From assembly GCF_029338235.1 (NCBI RefSeq), contig NZ_CP119785.1, positions 496,001 to 560,000 of the forward strand: a DNA stretch of 64,000 nt, given 5' to 3'. The first letter of the stretch is position 1. Every line of letters begins with the position of its first letter. A model generated the notes under the pieces. It did not search any database, was not told the origin of the DNA, and worked only from the letters and a program-made list of their open reading frames with translations. Shown here piece by piece: positions 19,835 through 26,950 of this stretch. Origin of the DNA: Haloarcula rara. GTDB taxonomy: Archaea; Halobacteriota; Halobacteria; Halobacteriales; Haloarculaceae. The position numbers were made by a program, and so were the translations under genes.

Positions 19835-19975
19835 TCACCGGGGGATAGCGGCGTCTTTCATCACGCCTCCACAGCGCCTGCACTTCAGCGTCCGACTCGG
19901 GGCTGTCGTCCGGTACGCGCAGTCAGAACACGTGAACTGTTTCTGTTCTTTGGCAAGCGGGTCTCGGCCACTCAT
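19835..19975 (-). CDS. Rubrerythrin-like zinc-ribbon microprotein
   Basis: A 46-residue protein with two Cys pairs (FTCSDCAYRT and LKCRRCGG) forming a rubredoxin-like or zinc-ribbon knuckle. The start at 19,975 (MSGRDPLAKEQ) gives the form common in haloarchaea, where similar proteins are labelled rubrerythrin-like. Possible roles are metal binding or a small redox or nucleic-acid-binding function. It converges with the NOS gene. Confidence 0.75.
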   Translation of the reverse strand: MSGRDPLAKEQKQFTCSDCAYRTTAPSRTLKCRRCGGVMKDAAIPR

Positions 19976-20135
19976 GTGATTTGAATGGCATCTACGGCCG
20001 CATAAAACCTTCAGATTTTCAGACACGTTCCACAGAGACGACCGAGAGCGACAATAGCCAGACACCTTTCAGGCGACCGGTCTGGAAGCAGGTACACGGG
20101 TGGCAACGAGCAGTGTATGGACGTTGGATAGGACG

Positions 20136-20765
20136 CTACGCGATGTCCCGGCTCGTGTCGATGCTGACCTGTTCGACCAGGTCGAGCTTGATGATGTCGT
20201 TGGGCGCGCGGCCGCCGCGGAACTTGGGGATGGCGAGCTTGTTCTCCACTTCGTCACCCATCGTGCGCGTCTTGAGCTGGAAGACGACGTCGGCGAAATG
20301 CTCGGTCGTGTCTCTAAGGGGCGGGACGTCTCGGCCGTCGAGACAGTGCAAAATCGCGAGACTGCCCGTGTTGACAATGTGGTTCTGGAGGTCGTTCATG
20401 AACGCCCTGAACCGGGAGTGGGGCTCCTGGGCTTCGAGAACGTCAAGCGGGTCGACGATGAGGTTCGAGGTCTCGGGCAGCGCCGAGACGAGTTTGCCCG
20501 CGTTGTCCAGCGGCGCCTCCCCGGAGATGTGACGGACCGTCGGGTCGCCGGTGTTGGCCGGTGTCTGTTCGATACTGGCGACGACCGACTCCGCAGTGCG
20601 GTCGAGCGAGAGCCACAGCGTGCCGCGTGTGGCGGTGAGTTCGTAGAGGAACAGCTCCGCCTGGCTCGCCGGCTGTGCCGTCAGCGCGACGATGCTCCCC
20701 GCTGGGATGCCACCGTCGAGCTTCCGGTCGAGGACATCGATGCCCGTGCGTAGCCGGTTGACCAT
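20136..20765 (-). CDS. RecA/KaiC-like ATPase-fold protein with degenerate P-loop
   Basis: A 209-residue protein of the RAD55/KaiC-like family common in haloarchaea (N-terminus RLRTGIDVLDRKLDGGIPAG). The expected Walker A loop GxxxxGKT is replaced by LTAQPASQAE, so ATP binding is doubtful, while the Walker-B-like strand LIVDPLDVLE remains. It lies directly downstream of the MinD-like gene on the same strand (29 bp apart), suggesting a linked regulatory or positioning role. Cytoplasmic; exact function unknown. Confidence 0.8.
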   Translation of the reverse strand: MVNRLRTGIDVLDRKLDGGIPAGSIVALTAQPASQAELFLYELTATRGTLWLSLDRTAESVVASIEQTPANTGDPTVRHISGEAPLDNAGKLVSALPETSNLIVDPLDVLEAQEPHSRFRAFMNDLQNHIVNTGSLAILHCLDGRDVPPLRDTTEHFADVVFQLKTRTMGDEVENKLAIPKFRGGRAPNDIIKLDLVEQVSIDTSRDIA

Positions 20766-20794
20766 GCTATGAAGAACCTACCCAGTCCACCCGA

Positions 20795-21433
20795 TTAAAT
20801 ATTCCGCTTGGTTACCGATTTCGCACACTGCAGGTGTCTCGCGGCGGATTCCTGCGTTTCGAGTGGAGGTGCCGATAGCTCCGGGACGTGGACCACTGTG
20901 GAACAGCCCAGTAACTCGCCCGGGTCGAGCCGTCCATCGCTACGTACCAGCACTACGACGACGGGCGGCGCGTCGAGCTCGCGGGCTATCGCCGCCGTCT
21001 TGGCCGCGTCACGCAGGCTCCGCTCTTGGGGCGTCGAGACGAGGACGGTCCGGTCGGCTGCCCGCAGCGGGGCCGCCGCGTCGGGACTCGCGCCTGCCGG
21101 ACAGTCAAGCAAGACGGGGTCGCCGAGACGCCCGCCGTCCGCGAGCCGCTCGAACAGCGCTGCGGCGGTCGCCGTGTCGGCCCCGCCACAGGGTAGTACG
21201 TCTATCTCGGGGAACCGACCGCCCGGCTGTGCGACCGCACGCGGGTCCTCGCTGTCGAGGGCCGCGGCGATGCCCGGCTGTCGGTCGACTCCGGTGCGGT
21301 GGTGCAAATCCGGCATGTCGAGGTCCGCGTCGACCACCAGCGGCCGCGTCCCCAGCGAGGCCATCCCGCGCGCGAGCCCGACAGCTGTCGTCGTCTTCCC
21401 GCACCCTCCTTTCCCCCCGGCGATTGCGAGCAT
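20795..21433 (-). CDS. MinD/ParA-family P-loop ATPase
   Basis: A 212-residue deviant Walker A ATPase: MLAIAGGKGGCGKTTTAVG at the N-terminus and VVDADLDMPDLHHRTG as the switch region. Haloarchaea have several MinD paralogues that position archaella, chemosensory arrays and other assemblies. The C-terminal amphipathic helix of classical MinD is not obvious. Shorter than Escherichia coli MinD (270). Likely in one transcript with the RecA-like gene downstream. Confidence 0.87.
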   Translation of the reverse strand: MLAIAGGKGGCGKTTTAVGLARGMASLGTRPLVVDADLDMPDLHHRTGVDRQPGIAAALDSEDPRAVAQPGGRFPEIDVLPCGGADTATAAALFERLADGGRLGDPVLLDCPAGASPDAAAPLRAADRTVLVSTPQERSLRDAAKTAAIARELDAPPVVVVLVRSDGRLDPGELLGCSTVVHVPELSAPPLETQESAARHLQCAKSVTKRNI

Positions 21434-21585
21434 GGCGGGTCTGGGTGCGCCATCTGGTTTGAATGCTTGGCCGGAATGGCGTGACTCGCGAGCTCCGAGA
21501 TATCGGCGGCCTTCGCGGGTACGGTGTCGAGCAACGATACTGCGAGGACCCAGAATTTATGCGACACCGTCTATCATAGCCGTGT

Positions 21586-21810
21586 ATGGAAGATTTCGAC
21601 GAGATTGTCTCCTCGCTGACCCCGCGCGAGGACAACGAGGCCATCAAGTCCTACCAGAACACGACGGCCGTCGCTTGCCCGGCCTGTGAGAAACCGTTCG
21701 ACGACATGGTCGTCTGCAAGGACCCGCCGACGTCGCTGAACCTGGACTTCGAGATGGACCTCTGTACGGCCATCCACGACGACCGCGTGGTCATCTTCAC
21801 GCACCGGTAG
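21586..21810 (+). CDS. Small conserved haloarchaeal zinc-knuckle protein
   Basis: A 74-residue protein with one CxxC (AVACPACEKPF), a lone Cys (VVCKDPP) and another near the C-terminus (MDLCTAIHDD). The pattern suggests a metal-binding knuckle. Similar small proteins occur near motility genes in some haloarchaea, and the nearby MinD-like gene fits such a setting, but no motility gene is visible here. It is the last plainly chromosomal gene before the integration site. Confidence 0.7.
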   Translation: MEDFDEIVSSLTPREDNEAIKSYQNTTAVACPACEKPFDDMVVCKDPPTSLNLDFEMDLCTAIHDDRVVIFTHR

Positions 21811-21867
21811 CGTCGCGGAACGGTTGCTTCAGTTCGCGGACGCTCAGCTTGCGGGCTGTTCGCGGAG

Positions 21868-22133
21868 ACTCACGGCTCGCTTCGCTCCACCTTGGTCTTT
21901 TCGAGGCGTGAGACCGGATTTGCGATTCGCGAATTGGTCGTCGCAAAATGCGCCGGACCGGATTTGAACCGGAGCAAGAAATGCTCGCTTCGCTGCGCGT
22001 TCCTTGCAGGGTTCAAATCCTCGTTTCGCTCGGTTTCCAGGGTTCAAATCCGCTCGGCCGATTGCTGCTGCTCGCGGATTTGCTCGCAGCCGACTCACGG
22101 CTCGCTTCGCTCACCGTTCGTCTTTTCGAGGCG
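21868..22133. repeat. Diverged duplication of tRNA-Leu downstream flank
   Basis: About 41 bp at 21,868-21,908 (beginning ACTCACGGCTCGCTTCGCTC and ending TCGTCTTTTCGAGGCG-like) recur with few changes at 22,093-22,133, in the same order relative to a tRNA-Leu 3' end that follows each copy. Between them lie two further GGTTCAAATCC T-arm motifs in opposite orientation (22,010-22,050). This is the pattern left by repeated integration and loss of elements at one tRNA. The 600 bp between 21,811 and 22,421 hold no credible protein gene. Confidence 0.7.
21948..21972 (-). repeat. Remnant of tRNA-Leu 3' end (old att site)
   Basis: These 25 bases match the 3' end of the tRNA-Leu at 22,157-22,240 (T-arm plus acceptor 3' strand) with a single change in the acceptor (CC for GG-adjacent C). 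No anticodon arm follows, so it is a fragment. It most simply marks an earlier integration event in the same tRNA. Confidence 0.75.
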
Positions 22134-22156
22134 CTCACGTCGCTCGCGCCTCGCTA

Positions 22157-22240
22157 TGCGCGGGACCGGATTTGAACCGGCGGACCCCTACGGGATAGCG
22201 TCCTAAGCGCTACGCCTTTTCCTGGCTTGGCTACCCGCCA
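22157..22240 (-). tRNA. tRNA-Leu(UAG) with disrupted 5' acceptor end; element junction
   Basis: Read on the minus strand this has a D-arm (GCC/GGC), an anticodon stem UAGCG/CGCUA with loop CUUAGGA (anticodon UAG), a class II variable arm (CCC-GUA-GGG) and a T-arm with GGUUCAAAUCC. The 3' acceptor strand is CCCGCGC plus discriminator A. The 5' strand should be GCGCGGG but reads TGGCGGG, so base pairs 1-72 and 2-71 are lost while five pairs remain. Chromosome lies on its 3' side and the element on its 5' side. I infer that this is the att remnant and that an intact copy lies at the far end of the element. Confidence 0.8.
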
Positions 22241-22421
22241 TTTCACGCCCCCTCCTCGTCTCTCCGGGGCTGACGAGTCCATATCTGGGTGGGACTTTAT
22301 TAAAGATGCCACGTCGTTGCGCTACCCGCACCCGACATATTCTCTATCTCCGGAGAGAGGTCATACATAAGTCTCGCGGTTTATCAGTTAACTTACATGT
22401 CTGTCACGCTAACTCCTTCCT

Positions 22422-23108
22422 ATGTCCTTGTCATCCAGTGGCAAGTCACTCGGTGAAGCATACGAAGCCGCCGTCGACAACTATCTCTCCGATCGCGACC
22501 ACGAAACGATGATCATCTACGCGACCGAGGCGATCGACTCACTCGACGAGATTCCCGACGGATGGGATATCCGTGACTGGGAACCGGTCCTCAACCTCGG
22601 CGAGATCTACGAGCCGTTCTGTCGCTACGACTTCCAGAAGACGTCGAAGAAGACTGGCGGAACTCACGGTGGCGATTGGATCACAGACCGGATCATGGAG
22701 CTGCACGACGGAGCCTACGCTCGTCGGATGGAGAACCCGGACCAGATTGAGATGATCGTTGAGCGGCTGAAGAAGCGGATGCACGGCTCCTGCACCAACG
22801 GCCTCGTCGCCCAGGTCTTCCAACAGAAGGATCTGGAACGAGCGACTGTCCCGCGTCCCAACAACAGTAAGAATATCTCCTGTATCACGCAGCTCCACTT
22901 CCACCCGAAGAAGGAGCAACTGCACCTCCACCAGTCACTCCGGAGTCAATATCTCGACCTCAAGGGATACGGGAACCTCATTGGCGCAGCGACGATGCTC
23001 GCCAAAGTCTGTGCCGAGACAGGCTACGAACCGGGGAATGTCTACGAGCACATCGGGAACGTGACCACGTACAGACGGCGTCACATCCGAGCCATCAACA
23101 ACCTATGA
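22422..23108 (+). CDS. Thymidylate synthase-like protein (putative dUMP hydroxymethylase)
   Basis: A 228-residue protein whose C-terminal half matches the thymidylate synthase / nucleotide hydroxymethylase fold: catalytic Cys154 in ISCITQLHFHP, phosphate-binding Arg174-Ser175 with Asp179 (RSQYLDL), Asn185 in GYGNLIGAATMLAKV (Asn here selects uracil in TS; cytosine hydroxymethylases carry Asp), and HIGNVTTYRRRH in place of the usual GDxHxYxNH, keeping Tyr217 but losing Asp and His. Known relatives in phages make 5-hydroxymethyl-dUMP. The first gene of the element, it overlaps the TFB-like gene by ATGA (23,105-23,108) and is followed by a modification-family gene, which argues for 5-hmdU rather than dTMP as product. 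Catalysis is unproven. Confidence 0.75.
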   Translation: MSLSSSGKSLGEAYEAAVDNYLSDRDHETMIIYATEAIDSLDEIPDGWDIRDWEPVLNLGEIYEPFCRYDFQKTSKKTGGTHGGDWITDRIMELHDGAYARRMENPDQIEMIVERLKKRMHGSCTNGLVAQVFQQKDLERATVPRPNNSKNISCITQLHFHPKKEQLHLHQSLRSQYLDLKGYGNLIGAATMLAKVCAETGYEPGNVYEHIGNVTTYRRRHIRAINNL

Positions 23109-23686
23109 ACGGGAAAGAGTATCGGCGTGGAGAGATCGCACGGATAGCTGACGCACTGGACCTCTCCATAGAGACGGAACGGATAGCAGCATGTCTCCTG
23201 GAAATCGGTGACGAGCTCCGGATCACAAATGGTCGACGACAGGAAGACCTCATCTGTGGTGCCATCTTCCTCGCAGCGCAACTCACGGAAGAAGTGGTCT
23301 CTCCGGACGATATCACTCGGATCGCGATCACTCGTCGACGGGACATCTTCCGAGCCTACAAAGCACTGAAGGATGGATTGAAGCTCTACCCAGAACCGAC
23401 TCAACCGGAGAAGTTCGTCGAGGATTTCGTTACGCGACTTAACGAACAGTGCGACTCGAATCTCCCAGACGACGTCGTCGAGCGAGCCGAGGAACTCATC
23501 GCTCGAACGGACGTGAGTGGGCGGAGTCCGATGGCGATGGCGGCGAGTGCCATCTACGTCTCCGCAGACATCGAAGGGTGGCGAGTGACACAGGCTGAGG
23601 TCGCGAGAGTGGCGAAAGTGACAGAAGAGACGGTTCGAGAGAATGCCAAGCGCTTCGAGTCCCGGTTGCCCGAGTATAACTATTAA
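23105..23686 (+). CDS. TFB-like protein, two cyclin folds, no zinc ribbon
   Basis: A 193-residue homologue of archaeal transcription factor B core. Two cyclin-like repeats are visible: residues about 5-95 (with DLICGAIFLAAQLTEE) and about 98-190, ending in the helix-turn-helix RVTQAEVARVAKVTEETVRE typical of TFIIB repeat 2. The N-terminal zinc ribbon and B-reader of normal TFB (about 320 residues) are missing, so it may bind BRE/TATA complexes without recruiting RNA polymerase, acting as a repressor or a special factor. Translation is coupled to the TS-like gene by ATGA, and the pyrophosphorylase-family gene follows 22 bp on. A TBP homologue is encoded at 50,594. Confidence 0.75.
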   Translation: MNGKEYRRGEIARIADALDLSIETERIAACLLEIGDELRITNGRRQEDLICGAIFLAAQLTEEVVSPDDITRIAITRRRDIFRAYKALKDGLKLYPEPTQPEKFVEDFVTRLNEQCDSNLPDDVVERAEELIARTDVSGRSPMAMAASAIYVSADIEGWRVTQAEVARVAKVTEETVRENAKRFESRLPEYNY

Positions 23687-23708
23687 TCAGCCGAAACTCC
23701 TTGTAACT

Positions 23709-24596
23709 ATGAACGAAGGCTACCTACAAGAATACCTGTGGTGGATCACCGAACGACAGGAAATCTACAAACGCCGATTCATGCTAGAGGAAGATCGGCC
23801 ATGGACAGACAACCAATATCTCGATGCCTACCACTTCTGCCATGCCCAACGAGAGCTGGATACCGGGACGAAATTCGCACTCGATACGATTCTCCGACAG
23901 GACAAATCGAACCAGGGGGTACTCCTCAACACGATCTTCTACCGATTCTTCAACAAGCCAGAGACGGTGAAGATGGTCGGTGGGTTCCGTGAGCCGGACG
24001 ACTTCAACCCCGAAGGGTTAGTGGATGTCCTCGACGCATATGGAGAGAACAATACGCTGTTCTCGTCGGCGTATAGAGTGACGACGCAAGACTGGGCCGG
24101 TGCCGACACGAAACACGCGAATATCCTCCTCGGTGTCTTCCGAGATCACCTGTTACCGAATCTCGACGATTACAGTCGACGGATCTTCGGAGCCGGACAG
24201 ATGCACGACGTCTTCGATATCCTCACGGAGATCCCCGGTGTGGGTGACTTCCTCGCGTATGAGATACTCACCGACCTCAACTATCGACACCTCCGGTTCT
24301 CCGAGAACGACTTCGTGAATATCGGTCCTGGCGCCGAAGAGGGACTGGAACGGATATTCGACGACCCGGACGAATCGAGTCTGCGATGGCTACAAGAGAA
24401 TCAGGAGCAACTCTACACGAAGTACGACATCCAATATCCGTTCCTCAAAGGGAAGCAAGAGCTGACGCTCCGTGACCTGGAACACAGTGCCTGCGAAGTC
24501 CGGAAGTATTGGACTCTAGTGGAACCGGGAGCCACGTCACATCGCAAGTTCGAACCACGTGACCACAACCAAGATTCGCTGGAGAACTTCAGTTAG
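23709..24596 (+). CDS. 5-hmdU DNA kinase helical / aGPT-pyrophosphorylase family protein
   Basis: A 295-residue helix-rich protein of the family known as alpha-glutamyl/putrescinyl thymine pyrophosphorylase, clade 2, also called the 5-hmdU DNA kinase helical domain. Seen: WITERQEIYKRR followed by PWTDNQYLDAYHFC (residues 11-44), LLNTIFYRFFNKPET (72-86), a helix-hairpin-helix IPGVGDFLAYEILTDL (175-190), NIGPGAEEGLERIF (204-217) and LEHSACEVRKYW (257-268). In phages this family takes part in replacing thymine by amine-substituted derivatives starting from 5-hydroxymethyluracil in DNA. Start at 23,709 gives the family N-terminus. Paired with the TS-like gene two genes upstream. No P-loop kinase is seen nearby, so the pathway is incomplete here or uses other proteins. 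Confidence 0.8.
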   Translation: MNEGYLQEYLWWITERQEIYKRRFMLEEDRPWTDNQYLDAYHFCHAQRELDTGTKFALDTILRQDKSNQGVLLNTIFYRFFNKPETVKMVGGFREPDDFNPEGLVDVLDAYGENNTLFSSAYRVTTQDWAGADTKHANILLGVFRDHLLPNLDDYSRRIFGAGQMHDVFDILTEIPGVGDFLAYEILTDLNYRHLRFSENDFVNIGPGAEEGLERIFDDPDESSLRWLQENQEQLYTKYDIQYPFLKGKQELTLRDLEHSACEVRKYWTLVEPGATSHRKFEPRDHNQDSLENFS

Positions 24597-24621
24597 GTCG
24601 GTGTGCAGCGTATGGTAGTAT

Positions 24622-24888
24622 ATGGTCTACGAGGAACAACTTGAGGAACTTGAGTTTCGAGAGGTCAGAGAAGAAGAGATCCACGACGTGACCCATGTGA
24701 TAGAGATGGAGGATATGGTCGTCATCGGGAGTGCGAACGACGATACCGAAGTTGTGTTCGATATCGAATACTTGGACCGAGGCTCACCTGCCAATACCAT
24801 ACTCACCGGGGACGCAATCATCTACGAATATCACCGTGCCACAGCCGATGTCGAAGGTAATTCTATAACCGTCAAACCTATGTTTTAA
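24622..24888 (+). CDS. Small acidic hypothetical protein
   Basis: An 88-residue, strongly acidic protein (VYEEQLEELEFREVREEEI at the start) with a beta-rich centre (DMVVIGSANDDTEVVF) and no Cys or membrane segment. It follows the modification-family gene by 25 bp on the same strand and may be its accessory or a small DNA mimic; neither is shown. A sequence GTATATGG at its start resembles others in the element. Confidence 0.5.
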   Translation: MVYEEQLEELEFREVREEEIHDVTHVIEMEDMVVIGSANDDTEVVFDIEYLDRGSPANTILTGDAIIYEYHRATADVEGNSITVKPMF

Positions 24889-25640
24889 GTCCGTACGCGC
24901 CGTTATTTTCTAATACCCCCACCTTGGATAGATGGGCAGGGTAGGTTGGATATTTTCTCCAACCTCATCCGCTAAACCGCTATGCTTTAGTACAACCTCA
25001 ACATGTCAGAAGAAAGGGTTAAGTCGGTAGCACCGTTAGTATTGGGTAAGTAAGCGAAACTGGTCCCTTTCTATCCAAGGTGGGGACTGGTTTTCCGTCG
25101 CATCGTGAATCCCCACATGTGCGAGTGACGGAGTATTGATGCTGGCAAGTCCTGTCCTACGGAAACCTCCGCAAGGAGTAATCGGTACTCGTCTACATGA
25201 CTGGGGACGAGTTAAACGGGAAGATCCTGTGTTATGGTGTACGGTCAAAACTTGAGGTCGCGAATAGCGAGACGCCACCTAAGCATGGGAAATAACGACA
25301 TCCGAGGGACCGAGGGAACGACCCGATGAAGTCTTAATTTGCCCTGGGAAACTCAAGCGGTGCAGTTGGGTTTCTTATACTCCTCTGAATCCCCAAAGGC
25401 CTGACGTAGAGATGGATGCTTACGATCAATGCTCGTTGATTAGCACTCGAAGAGGTGTGCCAAAATCCAACTGTGAGAATAGTTGGAGAATGTAATTATA
25501 TTAATAACCCTCGTTGGGTGAGCCTATAATCAGTGTCTCGTCGGGGTCCCCACTCCCCCTCGCCACTAATCCGGCTGGTCTGCGCCAGTAAATGCCACTT
25601 TAGCTTCTAACAGACAGAGGGTCTCCGCGAGTGGCCCATA
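24889..25640 (+). ncRNA. Gene-free 750-bp block with strong hairpins; possible structured RNA
   Basis: No frame here has coding character. Several stems can be drawn on the plus strand: GTGGGGA/TCCCCAC (about 25,080-25,116), a GNRA hairpin CTCC-GCAA-GGAG (about 25,171-25,182), ACTCGTC/GACGAGT (about 25,190-25,212), GTCGC-GAATA-GCGA (about 25,257-25,272) and TCCAACT/AGTTGGA with an 8-base loop (about 25,467-25,488). The density of short GC stems in an otherwise AT-richer region suggests a non-coding RNA. It starts after a plausible promoter-like AT stretch (24,900-24,920). Strand and limits are guesses; it could instead be decayed genes. Confidence 0.35.
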
Positions 25641-25702
25641 TCATCCTGCCTTCAAGATCTCCGGGAGAGACACGATGTTCATCGCGGAGACCGACGTCAC
25701 AT

Positions 25703-25954
25703 TCATCGCGGAGACGGCTGGAAAATCAGCTCTGTATCGTCAACAGTCTTCGCGAGTTGAGCACGACCCATATTGAAGAACTCGTCAGCAGGCCCTTCGA
25801 CTTTGGCGACCATCCCACTGTCTCTCGGTTCGACCATCATCGTGTCGTTATCGTGCGTAACGTCGATGTGGTCCAGTCGGCACTGGCTCTCCGTCTGTCG
25901 ATCCGTGAACTCGCCGTCACTGTTCTCACACCAATCGCGGAATTCGTATTGTGG
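25703..25954 (-). pseudogene. Gene fragment, minus strand, no start codon
   Basis: A minus-strand frame of 83 codons between an in-frame TAG (25,955-25,957) and a TGA (25,703-25,705) has good coding character, for example FRDWCENSDGEFTDRQTE and RLDHIDVTHDNDTMMVEPRD, but no start near its 5' end. It appears to be the C-terminal part of a lost gene. The sequence TTCATCGCGGAGAC is repeated in its tail (25,680 and 25,703 regions). Function not recognised. Confidence 0.5.
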
Positions 25955-26039
25955 CTACACGCCGGAGCTCTACGAGATCAAAGTCATCAACACTCGTGGA
26001 GACCACAACAAATGTGGGATCTGCTTCCGGTCAGCCTAA
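25950..26039 (+). pseudogene. Gene fragment, plus strand, CxxC C-terminus
   Basis: The last 29 codons of a plus-strand frame (CGYTPELYEIKVINTRGD, then NKCGICFRSA and a stop) look like a genuine C-terminus with a CxxC, while the upstream part of the same frame does not look coding. It abuts the minus-strand fragment, so two unrelated gene ends have been joined at about 25,950. It converges on the next minus-strand gene, overlapping by 9 bp. Confidence 0.4.
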
Positions 26040-26297
26040 GACGTCTGTCGTGTAGGCGACGAGCTCAACGTCATCCCACTCGGGCTCATCGACTAATGTC
26101 CCATCGGACCGACGGAAGCTCCCTGTTCCGAGGAGACGCACCCGTGCCGTCTCCGGAGACTCCACATTATAGACGCCGGGTGAGTTCACCACATCGAAGA
26201 GACCCTGCCTCCGAAGGTAGGACTCAACGTTCTCCGGGCAGACGGACTCCGCGATGAGTACTGGGTCACCACGGGTCTCTCTCATCCTGGGAATCAT
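26031..26297 (-). CDS. Small hypothetical protein (third gene of minus-strand operon)
   Basis: An 88-residue acidic protein (RETRGDPVLIAESVCPENVE; RLLGTGSFRRSDGTLVDEPE) of unknown family with predicted strand-helix mix and no membrane segment. Its ATG at 26,297 overlaps the stop of the preceding gene as ATGA, which fixes the start and shows translational coupling. Last gene of a three-gene operon reading leftward. Confidence 0.6.
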   Translation of the reverse strand: MIPRMRETRGDPVLIAESVCPENVESYLRRQGLFDVVNSPGVYNVESPETARVRLLGTGSFRRSDGTLVDEPEWDDVELVAYTTDVLG

Positions 26298-26950
26298 ATT
26301 TCTTCCCGTAAATGTAGGTCAGTCGGGATTATCTCTGAGTCTGATCTTTTCCTCTGATTGTGGCCTGCTTCTCTCCATGATTTTCGTTCGATGTCTTCTG
26401 TGTCTATTCCGTTATAATTCTTGGCGAGCTCGGGGATGACAAAATATTCGGCATTTTCGACTATGGCCTCGGTGACCTCTATTGGAAACCAATCCGAGTC
26501 TCGTGGAACTAATTGACTCGAAATCGGTCCCGGGTTATCATACAGCTCAACGTTGACGATTTCCATGGGGCAGTCGATGTAGTCGATAATAGCATCTTCA
26601 CGAATCGGAGCCTCGATCACGACGGGTGGACCATAGAAGGTCGCGTTGACTTCGACTCCGATGATGGGAGAGTATACTACCTCTGCATCTCGGAGTGCTT
26701 CCCGAACTGCATCCATATCACCAATCGGATTTCCATGTTGGTCTTGTGCCTTCTCGACGTTTGGTAACACCTCGAAATCTTCCTCGATTAAGGCAGTATT
26801 CTCGTTCGGGATGTCCTCGTCAGTGTACCGCCAGAAGAGGTCTAAGTCCTCCTTCTTGAAGTCGATGACGTTCTTTCCGATTTCACGTTGGGCTGGATAC
26901 GCCTGTTCATCTTCACAGATAACCAGCCCTCCCTTCTTCCAGATCCTCAT
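26294..26950 (-). CDS. Hypothetical protein, 218 aa (second gene of minus-strand operon)
   Basis: A soluble acidic protein beginning MRIWKKGGLVICEDEQAY. Start at 26,950 is fixed by an ATGA overlap with the upstream gene; a longer in-frame start exists but would ignore the coupling. The middle contains a beta-rich stretch (VVYSPIIGVEVNATFYGPPV). No recognised motif, Cys cluster or membrane segment. Function unknown; part of an operon with 26,031 and 26,947. Confidence 0.6.
   Translation of the reverse strand: MRIWKKGGLVICEDEQAYPAQREIGKNVIDFKKEDLDLFWRYTDEDIPNENTALIEEDFEVLPNVEKAQDQHGNPIGDMDAVREALRDAEVVYSPIIGVEVNATFYGPPVVIEAPIREDAIIDYIDCPMEIVNVELYDNPGPISSQLVPRDSDWFPIEVTEAIVENAEYFVIPELAKNYNGIDTEDIERKSWREAGHNQRKRSDSEIIPTDLHLREEI

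Noticed and set aside
20795..21433. MinD-like ATPase as the ParA partner of the element's ParB
   Set aside because: It lies outside the tRNA junction in GC-rich chromosome and is paired with a host RecA-like gene.
25036..25278. 80-aa minus-strand open frame
   Set aside because: Arg/Ser/Thr-rich composition without coding character, and it lies over the hairpin-rich block.
24889..25640. Group II intron, suggested by GTGCG near 25,118 and a GCAA tetraloop
   Set aside because: No domain V (34-base hairpin with the catalytic triad and GAAA-type loop) and no reverse transcriptase frame could be found on either strand.
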